The notes under the pieces: generated by a model
What the model saw: only the letters and a program-made list of their open reading frames with translations
What the model was told of the DNA's origin: nothing
Databases searched by the model: none
Shown: positions 9,252 through 17,053 of the stretch, piece by piece
Layout of the letters: each line of letters begins with the position of its first letter
How positions within the stretch are numbered: position 1 is the stretch's first letter
Source of the DNA: JAUZPB01 sp037140715
GTDB taxonomy: Bacteria > Bacteroidota > Ignavibacteria > Ignavibacteriales > SURF-24
DNA length: 20,200 nucleotides
Assembly (NCBI GenBank): GCA_037140715.1
Contig: JBAXDX010000053.1
Location: 1 to 20,200 of the forward strand
Direction: 5' to 3'
Made by a program: the position numbers and the translations under genes

Positions 9252-9802
9252 AGTCAGTTGATCTTGATAAACTGTTCCCGTACCTGAACAACGTTCCGAG
9301 AATTGATGAGTCGGTGTTTCTTGCAGGTGGTGTGAAAATTATTGGCGATGTTCAAATCGGAGAGGGTTCAAGTGTCTGGTATAATACAGTTATTCGCGGG
9401 GATGTCCACTATATAAAAATAGGATGCGGGACAAATATTCAGGACTGTTCAATGTTGCATGTAACGAATGGGCGGTATCCATTAAACATTGGCAACAGGG
9501 TAACTATCGGGCATAGTGTTAACCTGCATGGCTGCACTTTGAATGATTTATGCCTTATTGGCATTGGTGCTATCGTACTTGACGGAGCGGTAGTTGAAGA
9601 AAAGTCTATGGTAGCTGCCGGTACGGTAATCAGACCAAAGTTTGTTGTACCGTCAGGTAAACTTGTTGCAGGCGTTCCGGGTAAAGTGATAAGAGACTTA
9701 ACCGATGAGGAACTTGCTGATTTTGAGAAATCGGCGTTGAGGTATATAAAATATACTGAGATTACAGTTGAGTCATTACGCGGATTTCATTTAGGGAAAT
9801 AA
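9215..9802 (+). CDS. Gamma-class carbonic anhydrase-like hexapeptide-repeat protein
   Basis: This 195-residue cytoplasmic protein is a left-handed beta-helix built from hexapeptide repeats (IGDVQIGEGSSVWYNTVI and onward). It ends in a helical segment (DLTDEELADFEKSALRYIKY) typical of the YrdA/CamH/PaaY group. The three metal-binding histidines are visible: H82 in MLHVT, and H100 and H105 in GHSVNLHGC, the 5-residue spacing seen in gamma carbonic anhydrases. The acidic loop of archaeal Cam is absent, as in most bacterial members, so zinc-dependent CO2 hydration is possible but not assured. The start ATG lies inside the DUF3108 gene, and the first 20 residues precede the conserved fold. Confidence 0.9.
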   Translation: MEEKQLEPARNLKSVDLDKLFPYLNNVPRIDESVFLAGGVKIIGDVQIGEGSSVWYNTVIRGDVHYIKIGCGTNIQDCSMLHVTNGRYPLNIGNRVTIGHSVNLHGCTLNDLCLIGIGAIVLDGAVVEEKSMVAAGTVIRPKFVVPSGKLVAGVPGKVIRDLTDEELADFEKSALRYIKYTEITVESLRGFHLGK

Positions 9803-9858
9803 CTAAAACCGCTTTAAAATAGCGATGCCTGTTTGATTAATAAGAAGAATATTATATA

Positions 9859-10323
9859 TTGATAAAAAACTTTACTGTTATCACGCAAAATGGTTATAAG
9901 GTTAATAAGCCGCTTATTCATAAAATAGCTGGAAACCTTAAAACTGTTTTGAATGTATCTATTGAGTCGCTTAATGTTAATTTTCTTTCCGCGGATAGCA
10001 TAAAGGAAATTAATATCCGGTATCTGGGGCATGATTATTCGACAGATATTATTACTTTTAATTATTCCGGTGATAACACAAAATTTGACGGAGAGATATT
10101 CATTTCAGTTGCCGATGCCTGTGAGAATTCTCATAAATATAATTGCTCGCTTGATACCGAGCTTTTAAGATTAATAATTCATGGTATTCTGCATCTGGCC
10201 GGGTATGACGATCATCTCAAAGCAGATAAAATCAGGATGAAGAAAAAGGAAAACTCTCTGGTATCTGATCTGGCATTCTTGATTAAAGGAAATATTTTAA
10301 TTTATGACAGCAAAAATAGTTGA
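9859..10323 (+). CDS. ybeY: Endoribonuclease YbeY / rRNA maturation factor
   Basis: The 154-residue protein matches YbeY, the zinc-dependent ribonuclease that helps mature the 16S rRNA 3' end and monitor ribosome quality. The diagnostic stretch is HGILHLAGYDDH (H108, H112), preceded by the family motif NIRYLGHDYSTDIITF. In the classical H-x3-H-x5-H pattern the third ligand would fall at residue 118, which here is aspartate, with a histidine directly after it. The start is TTG with only a weak AAGAAG upstream. The last 20 bases overlap the DUF494 gene. Confidence 0.92.
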   Translation: MIKNFTVITQNGYKVNKPLIHKIAGNLKTVLNVSIESLNVNFLSADSIKEINIRYLGHDYSTDIITFNYSGDNTKFDGEIFISVADACENSHKYNCSLDTELLRLIIHGILHLAGYDDHLKADKIRMKKKENSLVSDLAFLIKGNILIYDSKNS

Positions 10324-10762
10324 AGTCCTTGCAAAAATTCTCGAAGCTCTGGGGAATAATTATTCTCTTGAGGAAGTGAATAAAAAGCTTAGTAAGGATA
10401 AAAGATTTGATATGCAGACATTAAGCGTAGCATTCAGCTGGCTATATGATAAAAAGCTTGCGAATGGTAGCCACAATATATTTAATAAAGATCAAAAGCT
10501 TAGTAGTTTTAGATTTCTAACCGAAGAAGAAAAAGAAGTTATAGGTATTGAAAATTATAACTATATTATACATTTAATTAATGTTGGTTTATTAAAGATG
10601 CCCGACATTGATGCAATATTAGCACAGATAGCCTTTTATCCGGGCAATAAGATTTCAAAGGAAGAGATTAACTGGCTGATATTATTTTCTTTGGTTGATT
10701 TTGGGGAAACTGTCCTGCCTGGTAGCAGATTTCTATTGTATTCTTCAGACACCATAAACTAA
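10304..10762 (+). CDS. DUF494 / Smg family protein
   Basis: This 152-residue protein shows the layout of the Smg/DUF494 family. It has an N-terminal helical part (VEVLAKILEALG), then a FRFLTEEEKEVIG motif near residue 68 where E. coli Smg has a similar TPEE segment, and a C-terminal helix NWLILFSLVDFG. The molecular function is unknown. In E. coli smg lies beside dprA and a gene for a topoisomerase-type zinc finger. Here it sits 10 bases before full-length topA, which supports both the family call and a recurring link with topoisomerase I. It overlaps ybeY by 20 bases. Confidence 0.83.
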   Translation: MTAKIVEVLAKILEALGNNYSLEEVNKKLSKDKRFDMQTLSVAFSWLYDKKLANGSHNIFNKDQKLSSFRFLTEEEKEVIGIENYNYIIHLINVGLLKMPDIDAILAQIAFYPGNKISKEEINWLILFSLVDFGETVLPGSRFLLYSSDTIN

Positions 10763-10772
10763 AGGACAATTA

Positions 10773-13097
10773 ATGAATAAAAATCTGGTGCTGGTTGAGT
10801 CTCCTTCAAAGGCAAAAACCATAAATAAATATCTGGGTAAGGATTATCTAGTTGAAGCTACAGTAGGTCATATCAGGAATCTTCCAAAATCAAAACTTGG
10901 AGTTGAGATTGAAAATGGCTTTAAGCCTCTGTTAGTTAATATTCGCGGTAAAGGCGATGTTATCAAAAGAATTAAAATGCTTGCCTCAAAAAGCCAGAAT
11001 ATATATATAGCCACTGACCCTGACCGTGAGGGCGAAGCTATAGCTCAGGATATAGCCGATGTAATAGACGGCGTTACTGATGCTAAAATTTACCGTGTAC
11101 TGTTTAATGAAATTACAAAAAAAGCCGTCCAGCGTTCAATGGAAGCGCCTCTGTCGATTGATACCAAACTCGTAACTTCACAAAGAGCAAGAAGAGTAAT
11201 GGACAGAATTATTGGTTACAAGATAAGTCCCCTCTTATGGAAATCTATTGTTAATTCATCCACGGCAAATTTATCAGCCGGCAGGGTGCAGTCTGTTGCA
11301 TTAAGACTAATTTGTGAACGTGAAGAAGAAATAGATGAATTTATTACAACAGAATACTGGGCAATTTGGGCAGACTTTAAGACTGAAAAAAAAGAAACAT
11401 TTAGCGCTAAACTTGCTGAAATCGATGGCAGGACTATCAGGATTGCCCCAAAACCTGTAATGAGTGAAGATGAGTGGCAGGAATTTATCAGGAAAAATAT
11501 TGCGTTAAACGATGAAGTCGGTTCTCAGGAAATTATTGACCGCATCAGCTCCAAAGTTCAGTTTATCATAAGTGCTATTATAAAAAAAGACAGTAAACGA
11601 AACCCGCACGCGCCTTTTATTACAAGCAGCCTTCAGTCTGAAGCTTCAAAAAATCTGAAATTAAGAGCCAGCCAGACAATGACAATAGCCCAGAATCTTT
11701 ATGAAGGTATCGACCTTGGCAAAGAAGGCACAGTTGGTCTTATTACTTATATGCGTACTGATTCTACTCGTATCAGCCCTGAAATTATGTCTGAACTTAG
11801 AGACTATATAAAGAGAGTATTTGGCGATGAATACTTACCTGAAACTATCAGGAATTTTGAAAAGAAAAATGCTTCTAATGTACAGGATGCTCATGAAGCT
11901 ATCCGCCCTACTTCATTAAAATACACTCCTGAATTTGTAAAGCCTTTCCTTGATAAAAAGCAGTTTAAGCTGTATGAACTTATCTGGAAAAGATTTGTTG
12001 CTTCACAGATGAGTGTCGCTTTAACTGAAACTACAATTATTGAAGTCAGAGCCGATGAGTTTTTATTTAAGGCTTACGGTACAGCAATTAAATTTGACGG
12101 CTTTCTTCAAATTTATGAAGAGCATAGTGAAGAAAATGTTGTAAAAGATGAAAGCGAAAATGATATTATTCCTTTAGGTCTTAAGAAAGATCAGCATGTA
12201 AAATTAGAAGACCTTCATAAGACACAGCATTTTACGAAACCGTCCGCAAGATTCAGCGAAAGTTCCCTTATTAAGGAACTTGAAAGCAATGGAATCGGCA
12301 GACCTTCGACTTATGCTTCGATTGTCGGAACGATTCAGGATAGAAATTATGTTAACGTTGAAGAGAAGAGACTTCTGCCGACTGAATTAGGAAAAAAAAT
12401 AAATTCTATACTTGTAAAAAGTTTTCCTGAAATCCTGAATGTTAACTTTACTGCCAAAATGGAAGAGGAACTTGATCTTATTGCCCAGGGGGACAGCGCA
12501 TATTTAAAGGTCCTTAATGATTTTTATATCCCTTTTAGTCAGGCGCTTAATGTTGTTGAAGAGAATGTTGAAAGAATCTATTGTGAACTTTGTGGCAACG
12601 AAATGACAATGAGAATGGGCCGGTTCGGCAGATTTATGGCCTGTACAAATTATCCTGAATGCAAGAATATCAAATCGATGAAAGAATTGAGCCAGGATAC
12701 TAAGCAGGAACCGGAATATACAGGCGAAGATTGTGAGAAATGCGGTAGCAGGCTTATTTTGCGTAAAGGCCGTTTTGGAAAGTTTATCGGCTGTGAAAAA
12801 TACCCTGACTGTAATTATATAAAGCCTGTTACAACCGGTATTAAATGCCCGAAATGCCATGAGGGTGATGTAATAGAAAGACAATCAAGAAAGGGGAAAG
12901 TCTTCTTTGGATGTAGCCGCTATCCGGAGTGTGATTTCGTTGCCTGGGACAGACCAGTCAATATGAAGTGCCTGAATAAAGATTCTGATTACTTAGAGAA
13001 AAAGTACAACAAGAAAAAAGGGGAATACTTAAAGTGCCCGGTTTGCGGTGAAGAGATTGTACCTGAAACTTCATTTTCTGTCAATGACAATGAATAA
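10773..13097 (+). CDS. topA: DNA topoisomerase I (type IA)
   Basis: This 774-residue enzyme relaxes negative supercoils through a covalent 5'-phosphotyrosine. The Toprim domain opens with LVESPSKAKTINKYLG and carries the metal-binding TDPDREGEA (81-89). The central domains include SAGRVQSVALRLI and the active-site segment GLITYMRTDSTRIS, with the catalytic tyrosine at 326. The C-terminal part has at least three topoisomerase zinc fingers with four cysteines each (starting CELCGNEM, CEKCGSRL and CPKCHEGD) and a final CPVCGEE half-finger. This is a typical length for the family. An AAAGGA ribosome-binding site precedes the ATG, 10 bases after the DUF494 gene. Confidence 0.98.
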   Translation: MNKNLVLVESPSKAKTINKYLGKDYLVEATVGHIRNLPKSKLGVEIENGFKPLLVNIRGKGDVIKRIKMLASKSQNIYIATDPDREGEAIAQDIADVIDGVTDAKIYRVLFNEITKKAVQRSMEAPLSIDTKLVTSQRARRVMDRIIGYKISPLLWKSIVNSSTANLSAGRVQSVALRLICEREEEIDEFITTEYWAIWADFKTEKKETFSAKLAEIDGRTIRIAPKPVMSEDEWQEFIRKNIALNDEVGSQEIIDRISSKVQFIISAIIKKDSKRNPHAPFITSSLQSEASKNLKLRASQTMTIAQNLYEGIDLGKEGTVGLITYMRTDSTRISPEIMSELRDYIKRVFGDEYLPETIRNFEKKNASNVQDAHEAIRPTSLKYTPEFVKPFLDKKQFKLYELIWKRFVASQMSVALTETTIIEVRADEFLFKAYGTAIKFDGFLQIYEEHSEENVVKDESENDIIPLGLKKDQHVKLEDLHKTQHFTKPSARFSESSLIKELESNGIGRPSTYASIVGTIQDRNYVNVEEKRLLPTELGKKINSILVKSFPEILNVNFTAKMEEELDLIAQGDSAYLKVLNDFYIPFSQALNVVEENVERIYCELCGNEMTMRMGRFGRFMACTNYPECKNIKSMKELSQDTKQEPEYTGEDCEKCGSRLILRKGRFGKFIGCEKYPDCNYIKPVTTGIKCPKCHEGDVIERQSRKGKVFFGCSRYPECDFVAWDRPVNMKCLNKDSDYLEKKYNKKKGEYLKCPVCGEEIVPETSFSVNDNE

Positions 13098-13124
13098 AAT
13101 TTTTATTAGTAGTAGTCAGATAAT

Positions 13125-14000
13125 ATGGATTTAACAACTGCGGTTACTGATTTCCTAGAAAATATTCAGAAGATAAGACGATATTCAGTTCATACAATAA
13201 AGGCTTATGAATCTGATTTACTGCAGTTTATAGAATTCTGTAAAACAAAAAATATTTTTTCGACAGACAGAGTAAATGAAAAACTAATACGTTCTTTTAC
13301 AATTTTTCTGAGTCAGAATAAATCTGAAGCGAGTTCAATTTCAAGAAAACTTTCTTCTCTCAGGAGCATGTTCTTTTTTCTGATTAGAAATGATATTATT
13401 TCGGTAAATCCTTTATCCGGTATTTACAGTCCGAAAATTCGTAAGAATCTGCCTGAAGTCGCATCAATTAAAAATCTTGACGATATTTCAAAGGCGTTAA
13501 AAGAAAAAGACCTGAAAATGTTTAATGCTGTTTTTGAAATACTTTATTCCTCAGCTCTCCGGGTTTCTGAACTTTGCAACCTGAACATTGGGGATATAGA
13601 TTTTGATAATAATACAATAAGAGTTTTAGGCAAAGGGAGTAAGGTTAGAATTACTCCGGTAGGCAGGGATTCATTAAAAATATTAAATGAGTATCTTTCA
13701 ACAAGAGAGAACTTAAGTTATAATAGTCCGGTATTTTTAACTAAGAAAGGGAGAAGAATCTATTCCAGATATGTATATTGTATAGTTCACCAGTATCTTT
13801 CAGATTATACTGAATTAAAAAAAAGAAGTCCTCACATTCTCAGGCATTCAGCTGCAACGCATCTGCTTGATAATGGAGCCGATCTTTTAGCGGTAAAGGA
13901 AATATTAGGCCACGAAAGTCTATCAACCACTCAAATCTATACTCACGTCAGTATTGAGAGGTTGAAAAATATCCATAAACAAGCTCATCCTAAATCTTAA
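13125..14000 (+). CDS. Tyrosine recombinase XerC/XerD-type
   Basis: This 291-residue recombinase has an N-terminal SAM-like core-binding domain (about residues 1-90). The catalytic domain has all the expected residues: R146 in ALRVSEL, K170 in GKGSK, H237 and R240 in HILRH, H263 in GHES and the nucleophile Y272 in IYTHV. The R-to-K (24) and H-to-Y (9) spacings equal those of E. coli XerD. Length and placement between topA and hpf fit a housekeeping Xer protein that resolves chromosome dimers at dif, rather than a phage integrase. Whether it is XerC or XerD cannot be decided here. No strong ribosome-binding site is seen before the ATG. Confidence 0.94.
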   Translation: MDLTTAVTDFLENIQKIRRYSVHTIKAYESDLLQFIEFCKTKNIFSTDRVNEKLIRSFTIFLSQNKSEASSISRKLSSLRSMFFFLIRNDIISVNPLSGIYSPKIRKNLPEVASIKNLDDISKALKEKDLKMFNAVFEILYSSALRVSELCNLNIGDIDFDNNTIRVLGKGSKVRITPVGRDSLKILNEYLSTRENLSYNSPVFLTKKGRRIYSRYVYCIVHQYLSDYTELKKRSPHILRHSAATHLLDNGADLLAVKEILGHESLSTTQIYTHVSIERLKNIHKQAHPKS

Positions 14001-14012
14001 AAAGGAGCAAAT

Positions 14013-14369
14013 ATGAACATCCAGATCACTTCCAGAAAATTCAAAGCGAAAGAACCATTAAAGAATTTTATCCATGCGGAGTTAAATTCTTTAGCAAAAT
14101 TGAATAGCGATATTCAGGGAGCTGACGTTATACTCAGCTTTGAGAATGTCGTTGAAGAAACAAAAATAGCAGAAATAATTTTACAAATACCCGGGAAAAC
14201 CTGTACGGCGAAAGAAGCTTCCGAGGATTTTGGAAAATCAATTGCGCTCGCGGTTCAGAAAATTGAGAAACAGCTGATTAAAATAAAAAGCAGGAAGGTT
14301 GACAATAAAAGAACTGATAAGGTATTAGAAAAAGTCGAAGAGGAAAGCACCGAAGAAAATGAAGTTTGA
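14013..14369 (+). CDS. hpf: Ribosome hibernation promoting factor, short form
   Basis: The 118-residue protein matches the HPF/RaiA family. It begins MNIQITSRKFKAKEPLKNFI and contains the beta-alpha fold with the conserved AKEASEDFGKSIALAVQKIEKQ helix region. It has the short form without the C-terminal dimerisation domain of long HPF, and an acidic tail (EEESTEENE). Such proteins bind the 30S subunit and inactivate ribosomes in stationary phase. A strong AAAAAGGAG ribosome-binding site precedes the ATG. It lies 12 bases after the recombinase and overlaps hprK by 11 bases. Confidence 0.93.
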   Translation: MNIQITSRKFKAKEPLKNFIHAELNSLAKLNSDIQGADVILSFENVVEETKIAEIILQIPGKTCTAKEASEDFGKSIALAVQKIEKQLIKIKSRKVDNKRTDKVLEKVEEESTEENEV

Positions 14370-15369
14370 TGAAAAAAATATAGTAAAAAAAGAAAGTATT
14401 ACCGTTGATTTTTTTGTTAATAACGTAAAAGACCGATTTAAATTTACTATATTTTCTGATGAAAGCGGATTTAACCGGAAAATATTTGAACAGAATCTTC
14501 ACAGACCCGGCCTGGCATTGGCCGGGTTTGTTGATCTTTTTTCATTTTCCCGTGTTCAGATTTTTGGGAACACGGAAAGTAAGTATTTAAGCCAGCTGAC
14601 CATCGCGGCAAGAAGAATGACATTAGAACGTATTTTCCAATTCAATATTCCATGTATTATTCTAACCGATGAGAATAAACCTTTTCCTGAAATGATAGAG
14701 CTTGCCAATGAACGCCATATAGCTCTTCTCGGCTCACCATTTTCTACTACGAAACTTATTTACCTTGTTAGTGATTTTCTTGATGATCAATTCGCACCGA
14801 GGATATCTCTGCATGGTTCTTTTGTGGACATCTATGGCGTTGGAATGCTCTTTGTCGGAAAGTCCGGCATTGGCAAGAGCGAAGTTGCTCTCGACCTCGT
14901 AGAAAGAGGGCACAGACTTGTTGCTGATGACGTTATAATTGTTACCAAAAAAGGTGAGAATATACTAATGGGTTCAGGTACTGACCTCGTAAAACATTTT
15001 ATGGAAGTCAGGGGAATTGGTATTATTGATGTTAAAAGCATGTTTGGCGTAAGAGCCATCAGATTCCAGAAAAGACTTGAAATCATTGTAGAGCTTGAGA
15101 TTTGGGATGATAAATCATACTATACCAGAACGGGACTTGACGAGGCATATTTTAACCTTCTTGACATTGAAATTCCCTATATTAAACTACCTATTCTGCC
15201 AGGCAAAAATATCACAGTAATTTCCGAAGTTATAAGCCTTAACTATATGCTGAAGCATTACGGCTACGATTCAGCAAAGGTTCTTCAAAAACGACTGGAA
15301 GACAGGCTTTCCAACCTTAATCTCGAAGATAAACGTTTTGTTGATTATTTTGAGCAGGATTTTGAGTAA
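14359..15369 (+). CDS. hprK: HPr kinase/phosphorylase
   Basis: This 336-residue enzyme phosphorylates and dephosphorylates a serine on HPr. The N-terminal domain carries RPGLALAGF and VQIFGNTE. The catalytic domain has LHGSF, the P-loop GKSGIGKS (167-174), RGHRLVADD and the family signature MEVRGIGIIDV. It lies in the cytoplasm. No ptsH is visible in the window, so a role in carbon regulation or in an incomplete PTS, as in other PTS-poor bacteria, cannot be settled. It starts 11 bases inside hpf and ends about 120 bases before the tRNA gene. Two strong inverted repeats lie within its 5' coding part (14505-14579). Confidence 0.96.
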   Translation: MKFDEKNIVKKESITVDFFVNNVKDRFKFTIFSDESGFNRKIFEQNLHRPGLALAGFVDLFSFSRVQIFGNTESKYLSQLTIAARRMTLERIFQFNIPCIILTDENKPFPEMIELANERHIALLGSPFSTTKLIYLVSDFLDDQFAPRISLHGSFVDIYGVGMLFVGKSGIGKSEVALDLVERGHRLVADDVIIVTKKGENILMGSGTDLVKHFMEVRGIGIIDVKSMFGVRAIRFQKRLEIIVELEIWDDKSYYTRTGLDEAYFNLLDIEIPYIKLPILPGKNITVISEVISLNYMLKHYGYDSAKVLQKRLEDRLSNLNLEDKRFVDYFEQDFE

Positions 15370-15455
15370 TTGATTATGCCTTAATCTATGCACGGAATCT
15401 GCAAAAAATAAAGAAAAGTAAAAAAGTGTTTTAATATTTGTTAATAAGTATTATA

Positions 15456-15484
15456 TTAGTGTATTGAGTTTAGTTCAGTATAAT
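15456..15484 (+). promoter_or_regulatory. Putative promoter of tRNA-Ser
   Basis: A perfect TATAAT at 15479-15484 lies 9 bases before the tRNA 5' end. At 17-bp spacing a poor -35 match (TTAGTG, 15456-15461) is present. The location, in an AT-rich gap after hprK, makes independent transcription of the tRNA likely. Confidence 0.45.
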
Positions 15485-15493
15485 CTTACGCAT

Positions 15494-15585
15494 GGAGAGG
15501 TGGGTGAGTGGCTGAAACCAACGGTTTGCTAAACCGTCGTACTGTGTAAACAGTACCCCGGGTTCGAATCCCGGCCTCTCCGCCA
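15494..15585 (+). tRNA. tRNA-Ser (anticodon GCU)
   Basis: The acceptor stem GGAGAGG (15494-15500) pairs with CCTCTCC (15575-15581), followed by discriminator G and an encoded CCA (15583-15585). The anticodon stem is ACGGT/ACCGT around loop TTGCTAA, with anticodon GCT at 15528-15530. A long variable arm (TACTG/CAGTA) marks a type II tRNA, as expected for serine. The T arm carries GGTTCGAATCC. It decodes AGC and AGU. Confidence 0.97.
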
Positions 15586-15596
15586 AAGTTAAAAAT

Positions 15597-15629
15597 AAGC
15601 CTTATTTCGAAAGATTTAAGGCTTTTTTT
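15597..15629 (+). terminator. Rho-independent terminator after tRNA-Ser
   Basis: An 8-bp perfect stem (AAGCCTTA at 15597-15604 and TAAGGCTT at 15617-15624) runs into a seven-T tract at 15623-15629, 11 bases after the tRNA CCA end. Confidence 0.85.
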
Positions 15630-15690
15630 ATGTCTTCTTATGACTTATGGAAAAGTCTGATATCAGCCGTTTCCAGCGTTTTGCATGGTA

Positions 15691-15728
15691 AATGCTTAGT
15701 AAAAATCGGGTTTTACTAAGCATTTTTT
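15691..15728 (+). terminator. Strong orphan terminator-like hairpin
   Basis: A 14-bp perfect stem (15691-15704 with 15711-15724) and a 6-base loop ATCGGG are followed by T to 15728. It lies about 60 bases after the tRNA terminator with no gene between. It could be a backup terminator for the tRNA/hprK transcript, or a bidirectional barrier against the convergent minus-strand operon. Confidence 0.65.
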
Positions 15729-15729
15729 G

Positions 15730-15959
15730 GCATTGTTAACATATTACAGCTAACCCATTATTCCATTTAAGCATCAGCAGTTTTACAGAACAGACTGACA
15801 TATATTCTGCTTTTGTGCAACATTTTAATTTTCTTCTTAATCCCGCCGGGAAATGCCTGATTAGATGCTCCCGCAACTACTCCGGGCCCCGGCATCGGAA
15901 CCTGACAAGCAGGCAACAGGACTGCCCGCTTCGCTACAACAACTCCTTCATATTTTTTT
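15730..15959. other. Intergenic, no gene confirmed
   Basis: This stretch lies between the orphan hairpin and the MITE-like element, and its middle (about 15840-15930) is noticeably richer in G and C than its flanks. On the minus strand a frame stays open from about 15967 down to a TAA at 15767 (about 66 codons), reading through VPMPGPGVVAGASN. It has no convincing start or ribosome-binding site and matches no family I know. It may be a decayed gene fragment. Confidence 0.4.
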
Positions 15960-16076
15960 GAGGCTGACTAAAAAGTAATTTGGGGTCGGAGAAAGACTAA
16001 AATACCTGATATAATAAAGCATTATTGGGGTTTCACATTACCAAAAACTCAAATACCTTACTTTTTAGTCAGCCTC
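15960..16076. mobile_element. 117-bp MITE-like element with 19-bp perfect terminal inverted repeats
   Basis: GAGGCTGACTAAAAAGTAA at 15960-15978 is the exact reverse complement of 16058-16076. The 79-bp interior is AT-rich and non-coding. The GAGGCTG-n-CTAAAAAGT type of end resembles terminal repeats of some DDE insertion sequences, so this is probably a non-autonomous derivative or solo remnant. No clear target-site duplication is seen. It ends 19 bases after the stop of the minus-strand FISUMP gene and could also fold as its transcript terminator. Confidence 0.6.
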
Positions 16077-16095
16077 TTCCTGTTCCCTGGCCCAA

Positions 16096-17031
16096 CTAAT
16101 CCTCAAAGCACCTGATGCTGAAGCCATAACTCCTGAAATCGCTGTTCCAGTATATACTGCTATCAGTAAAGTTCAGGGTCATGTGGTACGCACTCGCGAC
16201 ATCGTACTCCGTGGAACTCCAGTAGTAAGTGTAGCTCGCTAAAACGTAGAAGTAACCATTGATATTGCGGTAGCCCGCGAGGAGCGCGGAAAAGCCTGTT
16301 GTATTTGTTCCGGTTCCCTGTCCTAATGCTTTTAGCACATTGCTATTATTATTTGCTGATGCTATTAATGTCTGGTATTCTGCGTATGTCGGTATGTGCC
16401 ACCCTGCAGGGCAGATACCTTTTGCCCCTGGTGTTATACTGTACGCCATTGCCTCATCCCACTGGTATAAACCGCCGTACGCTGTACAGTTTGCTGTATC
16501 GTTGTTATAACAATGCTTCTCTGTTGTCCCGTTGTTTGTCTGTTCTGTGGTTCCGCTCACCATTGTTCCAACATCGAGATTCTCCTTCAGCCAGCACTGG
16601 GTTCCTATCTGAACCGTGTTATACGTTTTGCCCGCATAATTAATCACAGCATCGGCACAGGGACCTCCGTCAATCACTAAATCGTTCGCTATTATTTTTA
16701 TTACGAAATTACTGCTCTGACTGCCGGCATAAGTCCATGTTATTGTTTTGCCGTTGCCGGTCGCTACATCAGCCCCGATATCGCCCTTTGCTACATCGGG
16801 AGAATTATAATTATAATTCCACGTGGCTTCCCCATCGTCTGACACTTCCATACTTATATTTACTGAGTCTTGTTCTGCGTCAGTTACATTGTATGTAACA
16901 GTTACCTTTGTTCCCGTAATGCTGAACGCTACGTTTGATACTACCGGGACTGTGTTTGTCGTTGTCTGCGCCATTAACTGTAAGGCAGACAGGAAAAACA
17001 GGGCTGTATATATTGCATTTCTTAATCTCAT
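16096..17031 (-). CDS. Secreted FISUMP-domain protein (Fibrobacter succinogenes major paralogous domain)
   Basis: This 311-residue protein has a signal peptide (residues 1-21, ending LQLMAQ) and an immunoglobulin/PKD-like segment (about 28-115) with NVTDAEQD. A FISUMP domain (about 130-311) follows. Its motifs are GKTYNTVQIGTQCWLKENLD, GICPAGWHIPT, FSALLAGYR, YWSSTEYD and the terminal FSIRCFED. Cysteines in CW, CYN, CPAGW and RCF probably form disulfides. The domain is abundant on surface proteins of Fibrobacter and Bacteroidota, and its function is unknown. No T9SS sorting domain is attached, although the gene just upstream encodes one. A CGGAGT ribosome-binding site lies in the 22-base gap, which supports a two-gene operon. 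Confidence 0.9.
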   Translation of the reverse strand: MRLRNAIYTALFFLSALQLMAQTTTNTVPVVSNVAFSITGTKVTVTYNVTDAEQDSVNISMEVSDDGEATWNYNYNSPDVAKGDIGADVATGNGKTITWTYAGSQSSNFVIKIIANDLVIDGGPCADAVINYAGKTYNTVQIGTQCWLKENLDVGTMVSGTTEQTNNGTTEKHCYNNDTANCTAYGGLYQWDEAMAYSITPGAKGICPAGWHIPTYAEYQTLIASANNNSNVLKALGQGTGTNTTGFSALLAGYRNINGYFYVLASYTYYWSSTEYDVASAYHMTLNFTDSSIYWNSDFRSYGFSIRCFED

Positions 17032-17053
17032 TTTTTACTCCGTATTATTTAGT

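Noticed and set aside
15767..15967. Minus-strand open frame of about 66 codons
   Set aside because: It has no start with a ribosome-binding site and no family I recognise; recorded only as a possible decayed fragment.
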